Source: Symbiodinium microadriaticum
Taxonomy: Eukaryota > Sar > Dinophyceae > Suessiales > Symbiodiniaceae
DNA: 64,000 nucleotides
Assembly: GCA_001939145.1 (NCBI GenBank)
Contig: LSRX01000251.1
Span: forward strand, 131,363-195,362
Reading direction: 5' to 3'
Shown here: piece after piece, positions 11,248 to 20,923 of the stretch
How positions within the stretch are numbered: position 1 is the first letter of the stretch
How the letters are laid out: each line of letters opens with the position of its first letter
The notes under the pieces: generated by a model
The model's input: the letters and a program-made list of their open reading frames with translations, nothing else
Told to the model about the DNA's origin: nothing
Databases searched by the model: none
Position numbers and translations under genes: made by a program

Positions 11248-11280
<33 letters not shown>

Positions 11281-11285
11281 CATTA
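11174..11285. repeat. Trinucleotide microsatellite, GAC/ACT then TTA
   Basis: GAC and ACT triplets fill 11174-11247 and about eleven TTA/TAT triplets follow to about 11283. The threonine-rich translation across it is a by-product of the repeat. Confidence 0.85.
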
Positions 11286-13549
11286 ATACTTCAGCTATTG
11301 CCTTGTTTACCACCACTAATAATACTGCGGTTGTGTGCTACTCGACGAGAGGCATTGTAAGTTTGTGGTTTTTTGGCAACGCCACAGCCCTGCAAACTTG
11401 CATCGCGAGTTTCTGATTCCCCATGCAGGTTACTCAGCAGTCCGGGCGATGCCCATGCAGCTGTGCACAGGGGTCCAACGATGATGTCCATTTGCGTCCG
11501 GAGTTCGAATTTTGCACTGAAGGCCCGTTTCGGAACTGTTAAGCAACAAACGGAGGTTGGCACGCTAACAGTGCCGGCCATGTCGGAGGCGATGCGTGCT
11601 TCTTCGGAAAGCAGTGGTGTGCCCGATCGATCCCAGACTTCGCGAGCTCAGCTCACACGAGCCAGCCAGCGGCCTTCCCAGGGCTTCATAGAAGTTCACG
11701 GCAATGCAAATGTGTGACCCAAAAGACCACCAGAACGACTAAGGTTCTGGGCCAGTGTCGAAAAGACCGCTGCGGTGGACCACGTGGTGTGGAAAGCTTC
11801 AACATCACATGTGACCGGTCCGTCGACCCTCCGTTTCACGTGAGCTGGCTGGTGCGGAACTTCCCGGAAAAGGTGCGATTCACAGACCATGCAAATCCCC
11901 GTTTGAGATGACCGCTTCTGGGCGCTACCAGGTTCGGCGGATGTTACGGTTCGGCGCCCCCGGGGTGAACCATCACATGAATTCCCCAGGCCTGTTTGCT
12001 GGTGTGTTGTGCAAGTGGACGTCGAAAGCATTGGTACGATTGCAAGGCGGCGCTATGGACAGGAACGGTCTCCATGGAGTGACGTTGACAGTCAGCCAAC
12101 TGAACGCAGACAGTCGTGAGGGTCTTTCTCGCGCATTCCTTTTTCTGCACAAGTCAACTTTTGAGAAGGATTTTTTTTCGTATTGTCCGTGCACATAGGT
12201 GACGATCTCATCGACACCTTGAATGCTCGTCTGAGCCGCTCCCTGGCTGCAACATGCGTCACCGGGGCAGGCGTAATATGGCACTGAGTGCAACGCGGTC
12301 TTAAGGCTTGTCCGTAGTTTGGCACATTGGCTGCTGGCCGCCGGCTCGCTACCTCGTTGCAAGCGGGATCCTGACCATTGAGTCTGGGTGGATTCGGCTG
12401 GCGGCAGCTGGAATAACGCTGCAGGCTGCAAGCCGTCAACATGTTTCTGTGAGGCCAATGCCTCTTTTGGATGCTGTGGGTTTACTTGATTCACAGTGCT
12501 GGTCGTGGCTATCGGTGTCCGGAATCGGAGTGAGCAGTGATGCCTCCCCAATCTTGGGGAGTCTCTCCTTCACCAAAGAAAAGCGCGATTCAGTAGTCAA
12601 TTGCGTGGAAGGAGGCTTGGAGGTCGTCCAAGGGAGGCTTTTGGGCACAAGTGCCAGCTGTTAGGCTGTTAGGTGTTACGTATGACGTAATTATACAGAT
12701 TGGTTAAGATCATATTGCTTTGAACCTGCAGACTGCAAGATGTGCCCGTCAACTAATAGATCGAGCTGTTTTCGAACAGGTTGAACATGAGTTGGAACCG
12801 TGCAGGTCGACCTTGCGCATGTGTGCCTTGGCAGAACTTGCCGACCACACTGAAACTCATCGGTGGTTCGCTGGCTCTACATAGGCAGGCTGGTAGGAAA
12901 GCGCAGCCGAGGTTGGTTCACATCCGCAACATGAGAGTCGAAATTGCTTGCCCTGAAGGCTCGGCTTCCATGTAGCAGACGTCAGGGGTCGAGAGCATCA
13001 TTCGTTTCCCAAACAACGTTGGCTTTGTACCGTGTTCAGGAATTTTCACTCTTGACGGCTTCGGTGACGGGGCGCAGACCAGTGAACCGCTGACGGAAGC
13101 GTCGTTCGATGTCCAGCAACAAACACAGGTGTCAGGACATGCAGTTTCTTTTTGCTTGCCTTGGGCTTTCACTTCACTGGCCCAATAGCTGCGTTGAGCC
13201 AGGAGTTCGATGCCGTGGTGGTTGGGGCGTATTCTGCTGGATGGCACATCGGTTTGCACAAGCGCACGTTACGTGCGGCTATTTGCCGATCGTCCTCGCC
13301 GGGCCCTCAATGTAGAGATGACTGTCACAGGCTTAGAGAATGAAGATGGCATGCTTGAATGGCCAGGTCTACACTTTTTTGAGCTTTTCGGGTCTGCCCA
13401 TCGTTCCTGGATGCGACCTGAGCCGGAACTCCTTCGTTCTGCTGCCATACGAAGACAAAGACTGCTGCGAAGAGACATACCTCACTGACCACAGCGGCTG
13501 TTTGATCGGAGGGCAATTCAATGGAAGGCCGAGTCACGAAGCTAAGATA
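11286..13549. other. Unassigned, scattered coding-like fragments
   Basis: No chain of exons could be built. One fragment at 13204-13245 reads EFDAVVVGAYSAG, resembling the dinucleotide-binding start of FAD enzymes but with Tyr in place of a key Gly and no other supporting motif. A frame at 11373-11717 and others below 120 codons show no family signature. Confidence 0.25.
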
Positions 13550-13590
13550 CGGAGAGTATGGAGAGTATGAGAGAGAGAGAGCGCGAGAGT
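13550..13590. repeat. GA-rich simple repeat
   Basis: GAGAGTATG repeats twice and is followed by an alternating GA run with GCGCGAGAG at its end. It ends immediately before the SL-like relic. Confidence 0.7.
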
Positions 13591-13591
13591 G

Positions 13592-13616
13592 AGTAGCCTG
13601 GCCATTTTGGCTCGAG
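13592..13616 (+). other. Spliced-leader-like relic
   Basis: GCCATTTTGGCTCGAG (13601-13616) differs by one base from the 3' sixteen bases of the conserved dinoflagellate SL, GCCATTTTGGCTCAAG. AGTAGCC lies just upstream, as in the SL (GTAGCC), separated by a 5-base insertion. No GTAAG-type donor follows, so it is not an SL RNA gene. A retroposed mRNA start is the simplest reading. Confidence 0.45.
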
Positions 13617-15100
13617 GCTCGATCGTGTGTTTTCCATGTGCCCTGCCGTGAGAGCGCAGTGAAGCCTGATCCCACTGATGCCTGAGGTCTCCTTGCTGAG
13701 TCTCAGTGAAGGACAGCCGTGCTTGCGAGCTGTTGCTTCTTTCTCCTTCTCGACTTTACGAAGTAGGCGTGCTGGCTACAACGAAGCGTACCAGCACAAC
13801 AACCACTCCTTTTCGCGCCTGCTTGATCCTACGTGTCTTCACTGTCTCGAACACAAGGGTTGGGCGCGGAGCATCCAACCAGTGAAGTCAGAAGCGCTCT
13901 ACCCGACCCCGCTGGGCACGGCGAGCCATCAAGCTCAACTCAGAAGTCGTGACATCGTGTTCTGTGTCGCTTTTGCATGGGTTTCTGCTGCATTTCTTGA
14001 TTGTGCCAGGCTTGGCAGCAACTAGGGAACTTGGCTCCGGTTCGTTGGCCTGGAGACAGCAGTGTACGCATGCTAGACGAGGACAGCTGAGAAAATCCAG
14101 CTGATCGACCCTGGCGGGATGACAGACCGATGCAAAGTATACAAACCACCTCAGAGAAGGAGGTGGAGAGCATCCCGGAACAGCTGGGGCGTCAGTGCTG
14201 CTTGTTGTGCAATGAAAGGATCTAGGCGGACGCGCAGTCCAGCGGGCCAGAACCCGTGAGCGCAGAAACAGAACGCACCACAACCACATCCCGAGACCCA
14301 AGCTGGCACGGGTGAAAGAGGCCGACAAAGCAACGGCAGGACAGCGCCTCCTGCATTGACCGGGCTTTTACATCAAAGCTATTCAGCAGGTAAGAAGCCA
14401 GGGAAGCACCACACCGCCCACGCAGAGGAACAAATACAGGGGGGAACAATCCAAACTTCGATGCAGTACCTTGCTGAAAGAGCGCGAAACCTCCTTGACT
14501 ACTACAGCTGCTACACGTGGCACATCAACGTTGTCGTTTTCGACAGTTCCGATGTTAGCGAAGAGTCGACACAACTGACGGGCATCTGGGCAAACAGCCA
14601 CCGCCCGAAGAACACAGACCACCTCGGCAACTGCGGCAAAGCAGATAGATTGGGCCCGTGACGCTGATGATGGAGGGGATGCCAGACATCACACTCCAGA
14701 CGTCGCGAAACCCTTGGCAAGACAACGGAATCTGGTTCTCGGAATCTGAAAACTGGTGGAGAAGAAAAGTGTGGCATATGGTCTGTTGCAGGGCAGACGG
14801 GGAGTCGAGGTAGCTGGAAGCTGCGCAAAAAAAGAGAAAGTGGAACAGGGGGCAGGTTTAGTCAAATCAGGTTACGTTGACATGAAGAAACAGAAGGCTA
14901 AGTCGCGCTAGTTATATAAGTCGTGTTGGGTTAGGTTAGCTTAACTTCGATTGATGGCATTGATTACATTCCAGCACTTGTGACACTTGATTCCTGGGAG
15001 GTTCGTTCCTGGCCAAACATGGGCTCAGGATGTTCGTTGCAAGTACAACGAGGCCCCGATAGCCTTTCGCTTGTTATGCAACGCAGTTTCAGTGCTTTTG
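13617..15100. other. Unassigned spacer
   Basis: Overlapping short frames on both strands, none with motifs. No poly(A) tract longer than seven lies downstream of the SL-like relic. Confidence 0.3.
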
Positions 15101-15102
15101 CA

Positions 15103-15198
15103 GGAGATCATGGCTTTCCAAGCCAATTGCACGTCCATTCCTGGGAGCTATACAGAGAAATCCCCAGGAATATGTACAGAGGTGCGATGGGACTGGTA
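15103..15198 (+). CDS. Possible single exon, unrecognised
   Basis: TTTTGCAG precedes GAG ATC ATG GCT, and the frame runs to GAC TG followed by GTACGT, a canonical-looking donor. The peptide starts EIMAFQANCTSIPGSY. Only one exon was found, so this is a weak call; it may be unrelated to the dehydratase gene that begins 640 bp downstream. Confidence 0.2.
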
Positions 15199-15835
15199 CG
15201 TCCATGAGCGGCATGTTGATGCGAACCAGTGAAGCAGAGAACTGCACAGGCTGGCTTGCCGTGGCGCGCATCTAGAACGCCTGGCTTTGACGGGGAGAGG
15301 TTAAGAGCGGACATTTCTGCCGCTGCGTGTCGTCCTCAGACCCGGACGAATCCCAAGAGATATTGATAAAGACTGGTTAACTACTTCCTTTGCTTGAGGC
15401 AAAGACTCTTGCTGGGGGAGCTGGCGATTGTGACCGCTTTGCTCGCTCCTTTTTTGGCGGCCGCGTCCAGCTCAGAATCCACTTTCTACATGGAGCCAGT
15501 CTTGAAAACTGGGTAGTTCAATTCGTTTGAGCTGCCAAGATCGCGGAGCTGGTTGCGGCCACGGCACGGCAAGATCCGCAGCGGCGAGAGTGGCATAGGA
15601 TGTCAACTTCCCGATCCATGTGCTAGACTTGAAGAAACAAGGCCGAGTGCTTCGAGCAAAGTAGCGAGAGGCGAGAGTGCGAGCAGACAGTTCGTGCTTG
15701 GGGCTATGCCTAGCAGCAATAACAGAAGAGCAGGCAGGGCACTTGGTGGGCCTAGAAACTGCTTAAGGCTTAAAACTTCAAGGGCCCAGGGCCTCGAATG
15801 ACAGCCATCCATCGTGGCTCCCTGTTGTTCGTCCC

Positions 15836-18800
15836 ATGGCCAATGATTCCTCGGACATTTCACTTCGAAGGACGTTAGGCGATCGCAGGCCTGCCATGGC
15901 GCGCTACACGGTGGCTTTCCAGGGTGAAAGTGGTGCGTACAGCTACTTGTGCTTCAATCGATGGCGGTGCTCCACGTGAGGGTTTACCATGCTCCAAAAT
16001 CGCAATAAGGCGAGCAAGCAGTTTACGAGCTGCTCGGAAGAACCGGCAGCCTGGACACAATGGCTTGTGCCTGCTTGCTCCCGGTACAGAACACGATTTG
16101 GAGATCCAAGTTGTCCTAAAGTACAAGAAGCGAATCAGAGCAAAGATTGAGCACGCGTCTTGCTATCGAAGCTTCCCACACGTAGTTTAAAAACAGCAAC
16201 AGCGCCAGAGCTTTAGCAAGCATGCTGGCACCACTTTCGTGTTTGTAAAGCTGCGAGCTTGTTGTGCAGTGTGGCAGTGCACCCTTCTATTCTTGATCAT
16301 TGTCTCCCACTTCGTCTCTTTACGTGTCCACTGACAGGAATACAGTGTACGGGCTATCCTTCTTTCGACGATGCGTTCACTGAGTCTTCACTGCAAGAGA
16401 TACGGTAGCCTGTGCTTGATGGAGACCGAAGCCTGTTGTCTTTTCGGCTTGTTCAGTGGATTCAGCTGGTCAGGCGGTCAGCACTGGGAAGATGAATCTT
16501 CTCATGGTTCCCATTGAGAACACCCTCGGTGGCACCATACATGCCAACTGCGACCTGCAGCTTCAACACAACTTGTTCATCATCGTTTGCTCCTGAGATG
16601 AAAGATTGTGAGAGCCGTCGCTTCCGTTGCGCCCTGGCCGTACCGAGGCCGAACACAGCTTACGAGTCCGGCACGTGCTCCTGGCTCTGCCTGGCACCAA
16701 GAAGGCGGGGCATCCGCCTGGCGCAGCTATTGAACTAGTGCGCTTGGCCCAGCCAACGCATGTTTTTGCCAGGAAAGCTTGGCAAAGGCAATCAGCCATC
16801 CGCAGGCCTTGGCCCAGTGCAGCTCCTACTTGAAGAAGCAAGGCAGGAGCTGTCGAACTGCTTTTGCGCGGCTGTTCCTCGGAATGATTTCTCCCCAGGA
16901 ATTGTGGCAGAGGCAGCATATGACACTGCTGGCAGCGCAAAGCTCATCGCTGAAGGTGGGGCCACGCGAAAAGGCTGTAACGATCCGAAGCCAGACGCGG
17001 CCATCGGGTAGTCTAAACCCTGGGATGGCAGCTGTATGGGTCGTAGAGCCTGTGGAGCACTGTGCGGCCTGTCGATCAACTTTTGAGGCAAGTTGGAGGG
17101 AGTGGCGGCCATCTGTAGCGAACTGGCAGCAGAGCACTACGGCCTCGAAGTCCTGGACAAGGGAGCCTGAGCGTGCACTTGGATGTTCTGGCAGCTGGGG
17201 GGATCAAAATTTCTCAGGGTCTTGCTCCCAAAAGATCCACCTGTAATAGTTGTTTGAGAGAGAATTGGTGGGTCTCGAGTTCTGCTTTTCGAGTTCAGCG
17301 TGTTCGGCGAGATTCTGAGAAGTTGCTGTGCATAACGCCCGAGGGCGGCCATGTTGCCAGAATGCAGAAGCCCACAGCAAGAGCAGGTTGGGTGCTTGCA
17401 TCTGCTATGACTGCTATGAATCCTCGAGAAGTTTGCATATCCGATTATCCGAGGAGTTGAAGACGATGACAACAACTTCACACGGTTTCTGCTGCTGCGA
17501 TCAGAGCCGGTCTCGGTTCCTCCGGGCGTGAAATGCAAGACATCTGTTGTCTTCTCCTTGGAGAACATGGCAGGCACAGGGAGAGTGTGGGGCTCATGTG
17601 TCCAATGAATCTCTGATTGAAACAAGCCGAGGCATAAAACGCCCCTAGAAAGCAAAGATTTAAGGCAAGAGTATGGTAGCAGCATGGCTGCCATGGTTTC
17701 GGGCTGCCTCATCCCACCTCCATTGGCTGTGGACGATACAGAAAACACCCAAAGTGCTGGCTTGATTTGGGTACATGTCCTCGTCAGTTACTTCGGGGAG
17801 CTTGCCTTGCAATCGAAACGAAATCGTAGTGGTGTTCGGTGTTCGCAAGCACTACAGCGCAAGAATGGCTTGCCATTGGTTCGTACTCCGAAAGAACACA
17901 TGGCAGTAACAGAATGGAAACGAGTCAAGAGGTCCATTAGCTTGGTGTCGTGCGGGCAGCTGCCAACTGTGAAAATAGCAACTGCAGCTTGCAGCAATAC
18001 GAGTAGGGCAGCAACTATGGCAGTCCCAGCAACCCTGGTAATCTAGCGCTACAGAAAATAGGAACGGGCGTGGGGCTCGTGGGACGTTAGATGTTGTTGA
18101 CACAGGCTCCCTGTTCAAAGCCCTGTCGGTCTTCGCTCTGCGGGAGATTGATCTGACGAAGATCGAGAGCCGGCCTTGCAAGCCGGAGCGTGGGTAAAAG
18201 GGGTGGGCTTGCAGTCTCGGGCTACTTGCTGGCTTACTGCTGCAGTGCGGCTGTTGAAGTTGGGGGATATTTGCGGAGGCTTGGGCGAGTGAACTTCGGA
18301 TGCCGAGAATTGTCGGTTTGAGGTTGAGTACAGGTGCGGAAGCACTACGAAAGGGGATCAATCACCTCGTGGTTCCCCTCCCTCTCTGCCTCTCCCTGTT
18401 TGCATCTGCATCTTTCTCTGTGTTAGCATTCCACACAACAACCAGCACCTGCTCAATCCAGAGTCGAAACAAGCAGTGTGATGCCGTTCAGGACATCATG
18501 TCGAGCCTTGAGCGCCTGTACATGAGCATGCGCGTGGCCCCGCCTGCAAAGCGGGCAAGGACAGAGGGCTCGGCAGCTTAGCCCAGTCCAGTGCGGTGAA
18601 ATAGGTGGTCTTTGAATGATCCATTGCATGGTTGAGAAAGCTTCCTTTGGAATACGAAGCTTTTCAGTATAATGCGTCAGGCTGCCAACCGAAGCTCGAG
18701 TGCCCTGCACTAATTCACACCTGTCCCAGAGTGTTAAAGAGAACTTTCGTCTTGCACTTAGACGGCTCGGATGGAGATGCAGGGGGACAGGGTATTGATG

Positions 18801-19688
18801 ATCATGATATTAGTGATGATTTTGATGATCAGGATGTTGGTAGATCCGGGTGACGATGCTCAGGCTGGTTTGTTCAGCAAGTCCAAGGAGTATTTCCATG
18901 ACAAAGACAGAGAGAAGGGCTAAATCTACCAAGGCAGGCGAGGCCCGCTTCCGCTATCTCTTTTACGTGGACTTCCTGGCCAATGCCTGCATCCCAGAAA
19001 AGGGGTACTTTTGGCCCTGTCGGCCCGCCAAACGGAAGTCAGGGGCAACACAGCCTGGATCGCTGGTAAAATGGGTGTCAGCATTTCATCACAGGCTCAA
19101 GGTGTAGCGTAGCAGCCCCCGCTTTGGAGGTTGTGATTGCTTTCTTGTGCCTTTCACGGTGATTTCTCGGTATCTCGTACTTTTCAGTACATTTTCGGCG
19201 ACACACTCGGACCATGGAAGAAGCGCCAGCCATGGAAGCACAGCAGACGTCCGCTGAGCAGCCGACTGAAGCAGCGCTGCCGGCAGCTGAGACGGCAACG
19301 GAGACTCCGTCGCCTATCGCAGCGCCACCGGGGGTNATCTTGGGTTCCAGTCGTAAATAAGCCAAGCCGTAAACCCCCGCAGCGTTCCTGAACGGTCGGA
19401 GCAGACGGGACCTACTTTGGGCCCTGCGCTTGCAAAAAAAAAAAAAGCATTTCATCACGCCGGGATCTTTCGAGGGTGTCGTAGCGCACGAAACCACGAA
19501 GGGACAAACAAGGATTTGCATAACAGGGGTTTTGCCGCGATCGCTTCAAGTCTTCGAGTCCTCACCTGGAACTTGTTGCATCTGCACCCCATCGCGCAGA
19601 GCAGGTGGATGAGCACAACGTCACGAACGCGCTGCGGCACTTGCAGGAGATGACCGTGTTCTTCAGAGTGATGCTCGGACTGCGATGA
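15836..19688 (+). CDS. pheA: Prephenate/arogenate dehydratase with ACT domain, split into at least 11 exons
   Basis: Converts prephenate to phenylpyruvate, or arogenate to phenylalanine, the last committed steps to Phe. Motifs in order: VAFQGESGAYS (from 15911), PSFDDAF (16356), VPIENTLGG-TIHAN (16503), LALPGTKK (16681), SHPQALAQCSSYL (16788), YDTAGSAKLIAE (16917), LAAEHYGLEVL (17125). The ACT (Phe-binding regulatory) domain follows: FTRFLLLRSEPVSVPPG (17475), FSLEN, LFKALSVFALREIDL-TKIESRP (18111), FYVDFLAN (18961), NALRHLQEMTVFFR (19626). Proposed exons: 15836 to about 15945; 16338-16381; 16474-16584; 16648-16704; 16773-16842; 16899-16955; 17088-17162; 17454-17573; 18106-18185; 18943-18984; 19605-19688. 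From 16338 on all phases agree. Donors are GA, GT, GC, GC, GT, GA, GC, GA, GC; every acceptor is AG before G. A short exon after the first is unresolved. ATG 15836 and 15896 are both in frame. No chorismate mutase domain was seen. Symbol by family. Confidence 0.88.
19080..19458 (+). mobile_element. Retroposed SL-bearing mRNA copy in a dehydratase intron, with target-site duplication
   Basis: The 13-mer AGCATTTCATCAC occurs at 19080-19092 and again at 19446-19458. Between them lie about 353 bp that begin AGGCTCAAGG, the last eight bases of the SL being GGCTCAAG, and end in 13 A (19434-19446, the last shared with the duplication). This is the structure of a trans-spliced, polyadenylated mRNA reverse-transcribed and inserted by LINE machinery, with its SL truncated. 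It lies in the intron between exons 18943-18984 and 19605-19688. A single undetermined base (N) sits at 19336. Confidence 0.75.
19214..19360 (+). CDS. Small acidic Ala/Pro/Glu-rich protein in the retroposed mRNA
   Basis: ATG 19214 opens a 48-codon frame ending TAA 19358-19360. It starts MEEAPAMEAQQTSAEQ and ends ILGSSRK. About 113 bases separate the SL remnant from the ATG and about 73 separate the stop from the A tail, a credible small mRNA. No domain or signal peptide is visible. The N at 19336 falls in a GTN (Val) codon and does not affect the reading. Whether this copy is expressed is unknown; the parental gene should be elsewhere in the genome. Confidence 0.45.
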   Translation: MEEAPAMEAQQTSAEQPTEAALPAAETATETPSPIAAPPGXILGSSRK

Positions 19689-20223
19689 GACGAGATGTGA
19701 CCACCCTTTCATGATCAAAAGCAACATGCCCAGTCCTTTCAAGCTAGAAACCCTCCACCCCCAAACCATTGGGTGAATGGGCCTTGCGACCAGTCTACGA
19801 TTCTCGCCTGTATCATCTTCAGACCTTGCCTGGCGCAGTCCGACAGCGTCCAGAACACCAGTTGGAGGCAATCCCCGTCACAACTCCTCACTCACGATTG
19901 AATAATGTCGAATATTGTCCGCTACCCGAAGCCAAGGCTTTTGCGTTCTCGCTTTTTACTCAACCTTCTGCTGTTGTTGTAGTTTTTTTGCATCAGATTC
20001 CGCTTGTTCGAAGTGCCTTCTGCGAAAAGAACGCTGAAGCCAAACCCCAAGCTCCAGGCCACACCACCAAACTCGAAACGTGAGAGTCAGAGACCTGCGG
20101 TGCTCCATGAGCCGGCAAGGTGTTTTCCTGGGTGCCCGACCGAGGTTGGGATCCTTCCCGCAGGGCGGGGCCCTTGTCGGCCTGGCACACCTGGAAGACC
20201 GGATGGTACCCCTCGTGCTTTGA

Positions 20224-20255
20224 GTCTTTGGGGTTTAGGGAGTTTAGGGCTTAGG
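20224..20255 (+). repeat. Short interstitial telomere-like stretch
   Basis: GGGGTTTAGGGAGTTTAGGG followed by CTTAGGG: three imperfect TTTAGGG heptads between the dehydratase and dehydrogenase genes. Confidence 0.4.
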
Positions 20256-20923
20256 GCCTTCGGCCAGGCCTCTCTTCACGCTTCGAGTGCCTTTGAGAGG
20301 GAGGATGCTTAGAGGTATTCAGCATTCAGCATTTTGTGGAAGCAAGCACAGGATCCCCCGTCTTGTTTCCACAATTCCTTCAATGTCCCATAGCACATGG
20401 GGGCCCTGGTGCTGGTGGGCAGGGGGTTTGACACGCCCCCTATGCCCGAAGGAGCCTTTACGTGCGTGTTAGCGGGTTGGTCTGAAAACGCGTGTTCCTT
20501 TCGACGTGATACTTGTAACCATGGTTCCATGCTTGACGGTCGTGTTGACGGGTCCTCGGTTCGAGACGCTTCAAGACGGCTACAGCAGAAACGGGACTAA
20601 TCAACAAATGTGAAGGAAGCTCTTCGTCATCACATCGTCATTATCATCGTGCTTAGATGCGTGCCGGGTTCGTCGTCGTAATTGTTGAGGTCGGACGCCA
20701 CCTAGTCTTGGAAAGGGGCCGAAGCAGTTCGGGAGTAGCTTTCTCATCGTTGGGTTTACTGTTGTCCAGGGTTCAAGCCTCTAAGCTTCGCAGGGTTCGG
20801 AGTCGGTCCCTTGCTGCTGGTTTTTGTATCGGTTGTGGCCAACATATCTCTGAGCTGAGTCTGTCGAAAATGTGAAGGTCCTTCAGCCTAGGAATCTCCT
20901 CAGTTACGTACTGGTCTCGGCAG

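Noticed and set aside
13204-13343. FAD-binding oxidoreductase exon suggested by DAVVVGAYSAG
   Set aside because: A key Gly of the dinucleotide motif is Tyr, and no downstream oxidoreductase motif or exon was found.
15603-15863. 86-codon minus-strand frame with a leucine-rich run
   Set aside because: Lies opposite the start region of the dehydratase gene, with no independent support.
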